Positions 49,009 to 60,575 of a stretch of 64,000 nucleotides of DNA are shown piece by piece. The position numbers and the translations under genes are program-made. The notes below the pieces were generated by a model. That model was not told the DNA's origin and searched no databases. It was given only the letters and a program-made list of their open reading frames with translations. Origin of the DNA: Kalaharituber pfeilii (taxonomy: Eukaryota; Ascomycota; Pezizomycetes; Pezizales; Pezizaceae); the NCBI GenBank assembly GCA_015179045.1, contig WHUZ01000019.1, positions 682,001-746,000 of the forward strand. The letters run 5' to 3'. Position 1 is the first letter of the stretch; every line of letters starts with the position of its first letter.

Positions 49009-49090
49009 ACTAGCTAGTAAAATATGTATTCGGACATAGCGCATAATGTGCATTGGTACCCCTGTCCGAATACATATTTTACTGGCTAGT
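49009..49090. repeat. Long hairpin: 28-bp arms, 26-nt loop
   Basis: The arm at 49009-49036 (core AGTAAAATATGTATTCGGAC) is inverted at 49063-49090 with one mismatch in 28. It lies in the outer GGTTGTCACTGA element at the place where the inner copy has only a short TTACCAGTC...GACTGGTAA stem-loop. This suggests lineage-specific growth or insertion of a palindrome in this copy. Confidence 0.85.
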
Positions 49091-49509
49091 AGTGGGCTCT
49101 TCTCGTAAGTAGTGCTCAGTTAGTAGCCTACTTTGCTGCATACACCCGCCCTTGCATCACTCGCATATTCACATCCAGATTCATGTCAACATTCAGACGT
49201 ATCTGCAAACACAAATAACGCATACATATCCTATTCATAATTATGGGGTTCATCACACATCAATTAAGAATCATAAGCATCATGATAGCTTTTGCATTGC
49301 TCCTAAGCTTTTGTTGTATTATAGCTCTTTGAATTAGATGAGGCATGTTGCAAAAGATTATACACGTATGTGGTGATGTGTAGGGACATATAGTTCGTAT
49401 TACTTACTAAATTTTGCAAGGTGAAAAAAGGGATTCCCCATGATACCTGCTTAGTGTCACTGGAGTATTTTCTCTGGTAGTCATTCCAGTAAGTGAGTGA
49501 CAATCCCTA

Positions 49510-50667
49510 CTGATTTTGGAAGTCGCACGGCTTGGGGCTGAAATAGTCTGGTTAGGACTGAGAGTGAAATGATGTTCAGTTTACACTACCCCTCCCGCTC
49601 CCGCTTACGTGGCTGGCAAACCTCAACGACACAGCTATTCCAGCCTCATCATCTACATCAGGTCAACAGGTCAAGTGGTACTACAAAGCTTTCACAAGAG
49701 CTTAGGACCCAAATCATGGCTATACAGTGTCTCTTCAGTACGCGACAATCTCCTCCATTTCCAATGCTGTGTAAACATTTGTGTTGGCTACTTGGCACAT
49801 GGATACAGGTTCCGCAACTATGGATCTTGCATCCACATTCGAAGATGGCGTTTAACGAAAGTGGTTGCTTTAGCCGGATCTCATGCACCAGGTAGTCTAC
49901 ATCGGGATATGAATCTACCATTTGGGGGGGAGCGATCTGAGTAAGGGGTATTACTCTATCTGGAAGGTACTCTATCGTACGATATTATCCTGGTTCGTCT
50001 GCTTTTTCAGTTTATCCTTCGCTGGCCACACGCTATTATGATCGCCAGACAGTAAATGACAAACCAGCGTCTCATTGAAGTCCATGACGACAGCATCTTC
50101 TATCAAATTGATGGGGAAAAAGAGCAGGTAAAAACAACAGAAAAAATGGCAGGTACATTGTCCCAAAGATAAGCTTCCAGACCTGCTTACGAATTCATGG
50201 GTTTGTACATGAACGTAACTGCAACGGAAAAATGGCAGAAAGATACGGAAAAAGGGAAAGATCGGAAAGGAAAAATAGGGAAATAGAGAAATGACTTTTT
50301 TAGAAGAAGGTAAGAGTAACAAACGAAGTAAAATGCGAAGAAAAGGATATTAAAACAAGAGAAAAAAAATTACCGGTAATTGAGAACTAATATTTTATAG
50401 AGAAATTTAAACGCCCGCCTAATCCGCAGTTATAAAAATATCAAGGACGAAACGAGCAGGGTCTTAGGATATGCGTAAAAGTACAAAATATGAAACCGCA
50501 ATTTTGCAAACTCACAACTGAGTGCCCATCCTGCGGTATAGTGACTACATTAACGCTACAGCATTTTCTAATGATTGATGACGTTCATAGGCATGGAAAT
50601 GTGCTGGATGTCGTGAAGCATGAGTCATGATAACATTCTGTTATTCTGTGAGAAAATGATACCTTTA
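49510..50667. other. Intergenic, no supportable gene
   Basis: The region between the nested elements and the 3' end of the Usp1-family gene. Purine-rich and AT-rich stretches occur (50.2-50.4 kb). No family-like ORF was seen. The last part is the probable 3' untranslated region of the Usp1-family gene. Confidence 0.5.
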
Positions 50668-52453
50668 TCAGATACAGTTAAATACGCACCTTCCTAATTC
50701 TTGCTCTACGTCTGCGAGAAGGGCATACACAGTTATCGACTCTGTCTCTGTGCGTTGCCGCTTCGGCCTTTCTGGAGTTCCCGGGGGAGTTGCCATTACC
50801 CCCAGAGGCAATATATGGTCATGATCACTAGGAATGCTGAGGGCTGCAGCAGCATGCTCAAGCAGTTTTCTACTGACATGAAGCCTCCTTTCCTCCGCCT
50901 TTCGGTTTGTTAGCCCAGCACATTTGAATGGGCGCTTGGTTCACTCACTTTCTCTACCTTGCTGTCCCAATCCTCTATTGCCTCGTCCAGCTCTGCTAGC
51001 GCTTCCTCTTGTTTTAATAAACTTTCTCTTGAGAAGACACCGGAGCGAGATGATCTTAGGTATGTCAACATTCGAGTTTGCAGTGTTTTTCTTCCTGCCC
51101 TAAGCGACTTTTGTGTTTCCTTGAGGTATTGGCATCGTGACTCTAATTGAGTCAATTCTTTTTCCAGGAAACGCACATCCACTGGTTTTAGCACGTCATA
51201 AGATTCTGTTTGAAGCTTCGCTGCATGTTGTAGCGTCTCAATATCCGCTTTGGAGAGCTGTATTCCAGCTTCAGAAGGCCTTGTGCCTATTGGTAGTGCT
51301 GCATCTGTCGTGCTACTCTTCCGTCTTCTTGTCCTATGTTTCTTAACTGGCTCTTCCCCTTTCTGTGATGCCGGCGATAAGATTTGGTTAGTGTCAACAT
51401 GAAGCTTTGGCCGAGAACCGAACACAACAGAAGATGATTTTGGAATTGGGGCAGCATCAGCACATGGACGTATTGGCATCGACATCGCCGTATCTATAGC
51501 TTTCTCCATTGGAGTGCTTCTCGATTCCGGTATATTTACGCCCCGCCCTTCTGAACTAATATCGCATGATACCTTCTTTCTTGGAATACAAATTTCCTTA
51601 GGTCTCATATTTCCTAACGTTGATGATGTTCTCGAAGGCAGTTCACATTTCAAAGCCGAGTTTGATCTATCCCTTTGTATCCTTCGACTCAATTCAGAAT
51701 CAGCCTGTGAAGATTCCATTGACTCTTTTGGTGGTACTTTCGGGGGAGCTTCGACATCACCATGTGATGTGACTGGTGATTGGTTCAGTGCTAATGGCGA
51801 TATTGGTTTTTCGACATCGGGGCTCGAGTCTGTTTGGTGTGTATCATTCAGAAGCATATGTGCAATGGTCATTGGTGGTTCTATTCCAGAAAGCATTGCC
51901 TCTCCAAATACATTCTGACGCCAATTATTACTGAAGCTCGGATTTCTCTCATGCGGAGACACTATAGCTGGGTGGCCTGGGATTGTTGCTTTAAGGAAAT
52001 TAGAAATCAATTGGCATTCAGAAACCAGGCAGAACTTACGGGAGTCCATGAGAAACTCCTGTACTGGTCTGATGGAGGTTTCCAGTTCTGGACTTGGTCT
52101 TCGACGACTCCATACATCCTTTGCTCTTTGCTTGGTTGCATTTGCCAGGTTAGACAATTTTCCTTGATTCTGTGGTGTTGGCGGTGACCTGTAGGACATG
52201 GCAGAAGCTGCCCGAAGCGATGGAAACGACGCAGATGTGTTCAAAATGGGGGTCTGAGATCTGGATTGCTCTGAGATAGAAAACGATGCTTTATGTCGTG
52301 GTCTCAACGGAGGAGCCATCTCTCGCTATTCACATCGAAGTCAGTATCTATTCTTTTGATTATTATAGAATGGGTGCATACCCCAACAGGTTCTATTGGA
52401 GACCTGCTACTCTGGACAGAGGTTGAAGTTTGAGGGAAAGGGCGGAGCGCCAT
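50668..52453 (-). CDS. Up-regulated during septation (Usp1) family protein
   Basis: Exons 52453-52382, 52325-52040, 51988-50949 and 50898-50668 join in phase to 542 aa (introns 56, 51 and 50 nt). The diagnostic part is ESYDVLKPVDVRFLEKEL followed by RCQYLKETQKSLRAGRKTL, RMLTYLRS and FSRESLLKQEEALAELDEAIEDW, a coiled-coil-forming block seen in fungal 'up-regulated during septation protein 1' proteins. The N-terminal half is Ser/Pro-rich and probably disordered, with RPRHK and KHRTRRRK basic patches. Its role is thought to be in cytokinesis/septation; the mechanism is not known to me. The start at 52453 adds 26 residues before MAPPLRPRHK, which is the alternative start. The 3' end is uncertain: a GTGCGT donor at 50689 with an acceptor at 50646 would replace the last residues and end at 50585. 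Confidence 0.8.
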
Positions 52454-54732
52454 TTTCTGACAATGATCACACACTCAATTTCAACAAAAAGACGACACCG
52501 GGGACAGGAAGAGGTCTAAAATGCCTGATGTGAAGGATTGTGACTTTGAGGCCAGCCTCTCTTTTTGTCCCTCACCGTTCACTTAGATACTAATACCGCG
52601 TGGGAAGTTATGTATGTTTGGGCGCTCGGCCGGTTTACTTGTAGGTACAGGATGTGTATGACAAGGGAGGAAGCATCCCTCACACCCCTGACCTTGCAAT
52701 ATTCTCCCCGAGGGTCTCTACCACCAAGTGTTAACTGGACAGGAAGCGATAAAACTTTTAGCTTCACTACTTCCAAGGTAATTTTGCCAGCGCCGGATTT
52801 CCATTGCTGGCGGTGGATGACTTGCCAAGATCTATCTGCAGAAGGGGATCGATGCCTGTTCGCAACCAAACTATACATCCCATTTGTTTCCATGCACTGC
52901 AGCTTCAGGGATGTGACAGAGCTGGGCTCTCCTTTAAGCCCTCCCAAGCGTTTCATCTCATCTATGATATCAAACCCTGCCTGTGTCCATAGTAAAAGGT
53001 TGGACAAATTTGTACTTTTGGTGCGTTGACATGGATGAGGAGGTTGGGATCAGAACCTCAACTTATTACGATTTGACGCTCTGATCGCAAGCGAGTGGAA
53101 CCTGTCAAAGTCATTTACGGACATGGATAGAATTAATGACATTCTTTACTAGCCGGCAGTTTAAAAATGGCTACAACCGTACAAAAACTGTCTTGCAATA
53201 TCTATCCAGGGTGTGGCGCAATTCCACTGAGTTTGCGGGGTTAACATTGTTTGTGCAATGTTAGCAACCGATATTCGGATGAAGTTCAGACCCACACAGA
53301 CATTTCGCGCTCTAGCTTCGAGTCGGAAAGTTTGACGGATGCGGTGCCATACCGAAGCTTATCATTTGTGCGGGTTTGACTGAGTAACAGACACGCAGAT
53401 TCGGAGCCGAGCAGACACGTGTTAAGCTAAACTTAACGACAACTTATTCTCCGCTCGGCGATCATTTCTTTGAAGAATTTATCCTAATAGTAGCAAAGTG
53501 CTAATGAGAGCTCTCAGAGCATAGGGGGAAGAGCAGCCGGAGGCTGCTCAGTGGCTGGTTCGGTCAAATCTTACAAGACCATGTCACTTCCTTAGTTTTC
53601 TCGAGTGCGGAGGAGATTTACAACGTATATTCAAAGCTTCTTCATTTGCAGGGCCTTTCCAGAATAAGATGAAAGATGAAGTAGAAAGAATAGCGGAACT
53701 ATGGAACATGACTCTTCCAGGGACGGACTGTCACTTCTAAATCGTGGGTACATCGAGATTCGAGAAGGAGAGGGGAGGGGAAGAGGGGGGGGGATGAGGA
53801 GGGGGCGGAGACTGAAGGAGTATCAAAGCCAAAAACTTGTCCGCGCAGCCCTCATAGCAGACATAGCAGGCGCTGGTGGGTATTTTGTGATTTTATCATT
53901 AACATCGGGGCAAGCCACACCAAAATTACTCTAGAGGAGCTGGGTACGCTTGCAGACGCATGTGCGTAGGGAGTCGAAAAGGACCGTTCGATGGCAAGGA
54001 ACCCCAGAAAAAGCGATAAATGTTCCCATTTACTACTAGCATTGAGTAAGCAAAGTGGATCTCCAATAATTGGCAGCTGTTAGGAAGATATTGAAGAATA
54101 AATTAGTGTATCGAATCGTTGAACCTTCCGAATATATTTAAAAAAGAAAAAAAAAAAAATACTTCCTACACTGCGCAGCAAGCTTGCTTTCAAATAGTTT
54201 AGTATACTGCTGGGTTGTTCAATGCCAGTCGGTTTGGAAATTAAAAGAAACAAAATGGATGAGTATCTGCAAACTAGTGTGATTCATTAAGAATACGAAG
54301 AACCGTTGGATATATGCTTACTTCCACGGGGTCCAAACTCAATAAAAACAGAAGTGTTTTCCTAACTGCCAGCCTCCTATACATGATTTCAATATACTGA
54401 TTCTTCATATATGGTAAATAGGTCCCAGCATCGGAGGGCATCGAAATTGCAACTTGATGTATACTTCTGCATACAATATACCCCATCTAACTTGTGCTAC
54501 ATGTAACTTTCAATGACAAAAAGTTTTACGTTTGCTATTTTGCCATTAGTAGGACAGATACAAGGGCTAAGAAACGACCTAGCAAACTTAAAACAAGCTT
54601 GACATATCTGTACCGTTTCAGGTCGTCCACTGCAGGCGCCTAGGTCATCCTTCGCCTCCCATTGAAAATACAACTACCAGTCCATAAGCCCAGCCTGCCC
54701 GCTTTGTAACCACGAGGTAAAGGGCAGCATAT
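52454..54732. other. Intergenic, weak ORFs only
   Basis: A minus-strand frame is open from about 53050 to 52579 and, from an internal ATG, reads MKRLGGLKGEPSSVTSLKLQ. It matches no family I recognise and lacks an upstream ATG or splice acceptor. A plus-strand frame at 53701-53934 runs through a purine-rich repeat and is unlikely to be coding. Nothing else is supportable. Confidence 0.4.
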
Positions 54733-54737
54733 CACTA

Positions 54738-55033
54738 CTTGTATACCAGCATAAATACCGGAACACCAGGGGGTGCCGACAGGGGTGTGGGCTAGGGAAC
54801 AACGCCAGTTTTTGAATTGAATGTTCAGGAGATAAATATATGAATTACTGTGACTCCATTTGTATGTCCTCCATTAGCAACAATTTCGGCAGCCATACGT
54901 CTAGGCATGCTTTCTAGAAGATAAAGAAAACTATCTGCACTCAGCGAGTCCCACAGCTTCCTACAACACACAATCCACTTCTCCACCCCTGCCGACAACC
55001 CCTGGTGTTCCGGTATTTATGCTGGTATACAAG
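54738..55033. mobile_element. Miniature inverted-repeat element with about 50-bp ends
   Basis: The left end CTTGTATACCAGCATAAATA continues CCGGAACACCAGG; the right end is the inverted copy (54984-55033, ending GCTGGTATACAAG) with about three mismatches in 50. The element is about 296 bp and non-coding. The flanks read CACTA on the left and TACTA on the right, a possible imperfect 5-bp duplication, so the superfamily is undecided. Confidence 0.8.
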
Positions 55034-55035
55034 TA

Positions 55036-58000
55036 CTAATCTCCACTTTCCCAAATACACACTGGCGCTCGGGTTGCTACTCCTCTAGTGCCCCGCTACT
55101 CGGGTCTTCTACACAAGCCTCAATTAGTGGGGTTGGGAGTGGGATTGAGGAGTGGACTCGGAGAGATAGGTTCCCGCAGCAAGCTGGAACTTCACCGCGT
55201 AGTACGGGAGTCCCTCTGCTCTTCTGTTGGCCTGGTCCTTGTTGCTGACATTACCATTACCAAAAATGAAAAGAGGAATACGGGGGGTGTTTTGCTAGAG
55301 TCGTCGCAAGGTGAACCCCGAACCCAGCTCAACTCCCTGCGCTTGGTCGGACTTGTGTTTGGTCGTGAGATACATAAAGATGCACTAGGGAACATTCGCG
55401 TTATACCAGCCTTAGATTTCTACCCGATGGTATCACGGCATATGCGGAGAAAAGGAGCCTCCTAGCTCTGCATTTAGCTGCAGGCTTTGTGAAGTAAATA
55501 TGAGGTTTGCAGTGATTGCTCGGCAACTGCGCAATTCTACGGCAATCGGAAGAACTTTTTCTTGTTTGGCTAACGCCCAACAATCTGGAACTTGCACTGC
55601 CCAGAGAGGAAACCACTCTTTATAAACTAGTATTCGTAACTCTCCCTTCCACAGTATCGGCAAATTAGACCCCCCAAAAAATAGAGTTAAGCACATTAAA
55701 TACACGATCAGCTTATTTCAACCTGCCTCACAAGCTGCTCAAGCTTTGCTAGCCCTTGTTTAGTCCTAATGCCCTCCTTGCAGTAAGTTGTTGCAGGCCC
55801 GAGTTCCGCCTGCTTTTATTAGAATATGCAGGAACCATCTAGGGACTCCTTGACTATATGATAATTTTCGGCTTTAAAAGGAGACATGTCTGTACCTTAT
55901 ACGGAAACGGTGCTTATAAGGGTGCACAAATGCGTTGATACCCTAGCAGGCACTTTAGAGCACGCGTAGATACCCATCCTCTGCTCCTGCTCCTCCTGCA
56001 CTTAACTCCGTACTGACAAACCAGCTGCAATGGGATAACTTAGCCCTTTTTCCAACAAAGATTTGTTACGAAACAAAATCTGATGCGATCCGGAGACTCA
56101 GCATCAACATGTCGACATCGAGATCTGGACTTGCAGCATTTGACCGATATTGATCACAAAATGATATTCTGATGTTATATCATGATACGTACATAATAAC
56201 CATTGACATCCACTAGGCGGCATCTAATGGTGATGTTGATATGATTACGTGGATAGGACCAAAATTAGGAAGAAATATGCACAAATATACATTACCCTGT
56301 CGATGATGGTATGCTAGTGTGCATACATACACGAAAATCAAAAATCTACTTACTATTCTCTTCCCTGCATCATAATTCATCATAATTATACATGCTTCAG
56401 GCATCTGATGTGCACACAAACAGACATATAAAGAAACAAAAAGGACTAAACTGCAAGTTCTCGGGGTTTTATCCAGATATATCTCGATGCGTATACCGAT
56501 ATGCGATCACGATAGCACCGGTGACCATCCATGGACAGGGACCGACGCACCATATACTAGTCATGGAGCCACGAACTGCGGTTCAAAACTTGCAACTGGC
56601 ACTGAGCTGTTGATAATTGTAGGAGGAGAAAAGGGGGTACAGCCAACATTGGGGCCGAGGTTGGCATATGGCTACTAATTGAGTAGAGTAAGTTACATAT
56701 TCAGCAGAAATTATTTTTGGAGGGTAATATTTTTTTGAGAATGGATGAATAGTAGGATGGAGATACCGCATTGATGTTTGCCATGGCAACGGTGTGATGT
56801 ACGTCTACATGGTTTCGTTCTCTTCCCTCCTGCTTCCTGAGGGCGTTTTTTTCTTGCACTGGGGAAATAACCTATCCTATGATATGATCTGCCGGCAAAT
56901 ATATTACTATGATTGATATCATATGAATTATAACCATACCATCGCTTACCAACCAAATTAACCAGAGAATGCCAGTTGGTTATGTATACCAATAGGGTTG
57001 CGATTCCAACCAAGGACCCGGCAAACACAGCTACACCATGGGGTAGGTATGAAAAGTGTCAACTTTTATCTATCTGCCGCACATAGGAGTTCTGGGTCAA
57101 GTGTACCAGTTTGGTTTAGCTCTGCAGACGAGTGGTTTGAGGAAACTACCAATATATGCTAGATACTTCATATTGACATGTGTGTCGTGGCCTTATTATA
57201 TAGTGCTGTATGCTGTACTTTTGTTTGCAACCTTGGGTGCGATACTTACCAAATCCAGAGTTGAGGCGTCTATATTATGTTTGTTGGTTGTTTCTTGTTC
57301 CTTGTTGCATGTTAACATTTATGACGCCTATAGCTATGGGCACACGGATGCTAGGGTTGCGTTTTGTGCCCTATCTCATAGAAAGGCCAACTAGACCAGC
57401 TGTAGTCTCCCGCCACAGACAATTGTTGCGAACGCTTGAGTAATTATGAATACAATAGTATAGATACATCGTAGCGTACCTTCACATCGTGTGTGCGAAC
57501 AATAATATACAGATTTATGTGAGTGTCAGTCCAGCCTGGTTCGTGGGTACAAACACTACATGTCAGTAAGTAAGTTACATAGATGTATATATACATACAA
57601 GTGAATACCTATAAACAAGGAATTAAGCTTATTGATAATGGGGACGGGCCTTTATCGATAAACGTTTTCCATTCAAGATATAATCGGGATTCTTTCGATT
57701 GGCATCTGTTGATAACAGTTCATATTTTATGATATAACATATTTGTGTGTTTGTACATAGTTCTCGGTTATAGAACAGGCCGTATGTATAGTTAGCATGA
57801 TTCTAACATCATCACAAGCTGCATATATACTTGATATTTGAACAATTGGGAAGTATAGGGTACATTATATGAACCCGCGCATGGTGGCAGCTGCAGCACA
57901 CAAGCACTGTAATATACTTACATCTATGCGGAGTACGTACTTGTAACGTATGTACCAGTGGTGTTGCAGTGTAAATGCCGGGTCTCTGGAGATGGCTTGT

Positions 58001-58280
58001 CAAGCTAGAAAGGGCAGGACAGGGCATGTTCTCAGAACAGGCAGGGCACAGGGCCGGGTTTGAACTTCGAATATGTATGTACTAGTACATATGTAATATG
58101 CACGTAGCACAAAGCGAGAGCGAAAATACATCTTATATGCATTGTAGGACTGGGCTAAGAAAATCAATGTCAACCGGGGGGAGGTTAAATTGAGATCCTA
58201 AAAAATCATTGGGTCATGAAAGGCTGAAAATTAAAAGTAATTAGACCTTGTAAGCAACATGTACTCATTCGTTACAGGTA
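55036..58280. other. Intergenic, weak ORFs only
   Basis: Two candidate stretches deserve note. At 55088-55465 (plus) a frame of about 125 codons lacks an ATG start and resembles nothing I know. At 57210-57443 (plus) a 77-codon frame ends ERPTRPAVVSRHRQLLRTLE and has a hydrophobic segment (LYYVCWLFLVPCCMLTFM). An ATG at 57038 followed by a possible intron cannot be joined to it in phase. I do not call either a gene. Confidence 0.4.
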
Positions 58281-58282
58281 CG

Positions 58283-58607
58283 GATACTTGCTGATTCAAA
58301 AAGTATTCGGAAACTGCATAATGTGACGGTTACGTTGTATTATGGAATGGCCATGCGGCTCCTGCTCGTAATGGGAATTGAGTTCAAATGACGGCCAAGA
58401 CAATTAGGGAGATACAAGATTGCAATAGTGGACATGAGGACCTTTATTTGGCTATCAGCAGTGTTTTCTAGGCATTTCGATGTATACTTAAGTACCTCGA
58501 ATTCTATACCCGCGAGAGGAACGAACGTTGCATATCACGCTATTCCCAAAAGCGCATAGCTCGTATGCAACATCTACTGTCCAATTACTTTTTGAATCAG
58601 CGAGTAT
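58283..58607. mobile_element. Probable decayed inverted-repeat element
   Basis: GATACTTGCTGATTCAAAAA at the left is matched by its inverted copy at 58586-58607 (TACTTTTTGAATCAGCGAGT), about 23 bp with one or two mismatches. The spacing of about 325 bp is that of a small inverted-repeat element. No target duplication is evident and the interior is non-coding. Confidence 0.5.
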
Positions 58608-59145
58608 TTACTAGTAGTGATGGTACGTGGGCCGTGCAAGGAAAGTCTACCAGATCAGAGATGGATAGTAGCGGCTGGGCACGAGACTAAGCTGGCCGCT
58701 GTTGAAACGGCCAAAGTCACGTGCAGACCTTAGCCTCACCAGTCCACAGACCTCTCGCGCAGCCCATAACTTGGCTCCACCTGCATCACTAAATACCAGT
58801 AACGAGTACTAAGTATTCATAGGCAGATAGTTGTATGCAACAGCGTTCGGGCCTCCCTTGTTGCAGTGTATTCCTACGTACCAGCGGGTACAGTACTCAA
58901 CATCCATATATCTTTCCTACGCCCCGCATGCACTCTGTCTCTGATGTTTTCCGGGCACCTTTCCGTGCAGCACTAGTCCGTGGCATGCTACACCACCCTT
59001 GTATTTGTATATGTGCACACCTTGTCTAGAAACACCAGAGAAGTTCGAGGCTCAAAATCCTAACTAGCATCTTCGTATTCATACCTGCGCGTTGCGTATG
59101 ACGAGCGTTTCTCTTAAAGACGAAGCTTAGTGGAGGAGAAACATA
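58608..59145. other. Intergenic, nothing recognised
   Basis: No family-like ORF, repeat or RNA gene was seen between the two elements. Confidence 0.5.
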
Positions 59146-59855
59146 CTGCTATACCGGATCGCTAAATTCTGGCACTTTTCGTCCGGTATAGCAAGGTTCA
59201 AGTATAGAACAAAATGCTTGGCAGACAGGGTGTGAAAAATTTTTGCAAATTTAAATAATTACTGCAATAGGAAATGAATCAAAGTAAAGATCAACCTGTT
59301 TACATATCCAGCAAAATACATCAATATGCATTACTCACAAAATCTAGAAAACATCGGGCCTTAAGTGTGCTTGAGAAGCATCAAATATGTAAATGTTGAC
59401 TAGAAACCAAAGTATGCTGAAGAAAAGTTATGTGAATTTAGTAAATATTCCTGAGATAAATTACTAAGATTACTGTACTTTAACTTAACAGCGATATCCT
59501 AAGTATCTAACCTATTATTTAGGGCTGTTCAGTAGCTGCATCTACTTTGTCAGATATCTTGAAACAAAGTGATAATTGCTCACCAATTAATCTCAGAAAT
59601 GATAGTACATGGGAAAAGAAGCAACAAAGTGCCCCAGTTTCCATTAGTTGAACAACATTGTAGCAAGTGATAGCGCAGCGGTAGCAGTGATGGTAGCAGC
59701 AATGGCAGCCAAGTGTGAAGTGGGGTAGTCTAAGATGTATTACTATTAGGTATCCAGTATAGCAAATATTATTTATATGGAGACAGGGGTACTTGTCTGG
59801 AGGTTTCTGTCCGGTCCGGAATTTTTAGGGCGTCCGGTATAGCAAGGGTAGACTG
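59146..59855. mobile_element. CCGGTATAGC-family pogo-like element, copy 2
   Basis: The right end GGTATAGCAAGGGTAGACTG is full length; the left end keeps CTGCTATACCGGATC but has lost about 10 nt of the outer repeat (AGTCTACCCT). Both ends are flanked by TA. Shared internal blocks with copy 1 include AAATTCTGG...TTTTCGTCCGGTATAGC, AACAAAATGCTTGGCAGA, TATGGAGACAGGGG and CTGTCCGGTCCGG. The middle has a different AT-rich filler, making it 710 bp against 424 bp. It is non-coding. Confidence 0.85.
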
Positions 59856-59857
59856 TA

Positions 59858-60567
59858 TATGCCGGGCGCTATTTTGTTTCAAGAAAGTTTGGAAATGACA
59901 ATCAAATCTAATGAAAGTGGTGATATGCCAGTAAGCGGTAGTCTGGTTCGAGACTGGTCATATGCTGCCATGTTTCCTTTCTCGGCTTCGGTAAGTGGTA
60001 GCAACCGTATGCTTCTGTCCCCCGGTTTGATTCCCTATGCATGCCAGGGGGCGGGAGAAGCTGCCGAGTATGTGAGCTCAAGTCTCAGTTCAGATTACAT
60101 ATACCCGGTGGGAGAAAAAGATTTTTCATGTTCCTATAATGCGCAGTATTATACCAGACAAAAGCATTAGTTAGGATGCGCCAGAGCAAAGTTTCTTTCA
60201 ATCACCGCCCTATTAAGTTGTCTATCCTCGCTGACGGACCTGTGGCTATTGGTTGTATTCAGCGAGTACACAACCTAAGTACATCTAATACTCGTCTTGG
60301 CAATCCATCTCTTTGAAGGTAAGTAGAAATTCCTGGCCCTATTAAGCAGATGGGCACAGCTGCTAAGGAGATATATTCTCCTGGTATAGTCCATGCAGCT
60401 AGAACATCCATCAACTGAGTTAGAAAACAACGGAAAATAAAAATAAAATAAAATAATATCCTAGCTGACATTTCAATCTCTAAGCATTGGGAGTGCAAGG
60501 GTGCCCTTGCTGGGTGGCCAAGGACCTTTCTCAACCTCGGGCAGTTGCAAATTCAAGGCATGTACAT
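59858..60567. other. Intergenic, ORF of doubtful status
   Basis: An ATG four bases beyond the element end opens a 103-codon plus-strand frame (59859-60170, MPGAILFQESLEM...), with no recognisable domain. A minus-strand frame at 60534-60259 lacks an ATG. Neither is supported by similarity or splice structure. Confidence 0.35.
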
Positions 60568-60575
60568 GTTGAAGT

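Larger units (their letters stand above)
48188..49507. mobile_element. GGTTGTCACTGA-family element, outer copy (interrupted)
   Basis: The left end GGGGTTGTCACTGACTTACT continues GGGAATGGCTACCAGA; the right end (about 49470-49507) is its inverted copy with a few changes. TA flanks both ends (48186-48187, 49508-49509). The element is interrupted by a second member of the same family at 48235-48911; without it the body is about 640 bp. The body shares GACTGAGGCG, CCTACTTTGCTGCATACACC and AGCATCATGATAGCTTTT with the inner copy. There is no coding capacity. Confidence 0.8.

Noticed and set aside
52579..53050. An open minus-strand stretch upstream of the Usp1-family gene
   Set aside because: It has no ATG near its start, no acceptor site to attach it to an upstream exon, and the sequence is unfamiliar. 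It is left as intergenic.
53020..53110. A tRNA-like look (TTGGGATCAGAACC) in the intergenic region
   Set aside because: No matching acceptor, D-arm or anticodon stem can be folded, and the B-box-like sequence lacks the conserved GGTTC core in the right place.
58040..58075. A minus-strand GTTCAAACCC resembling a tRNA T-loop
   Set aside because: Upstream sequence does not give an A-box or cloverleaf at tRNA spacing.
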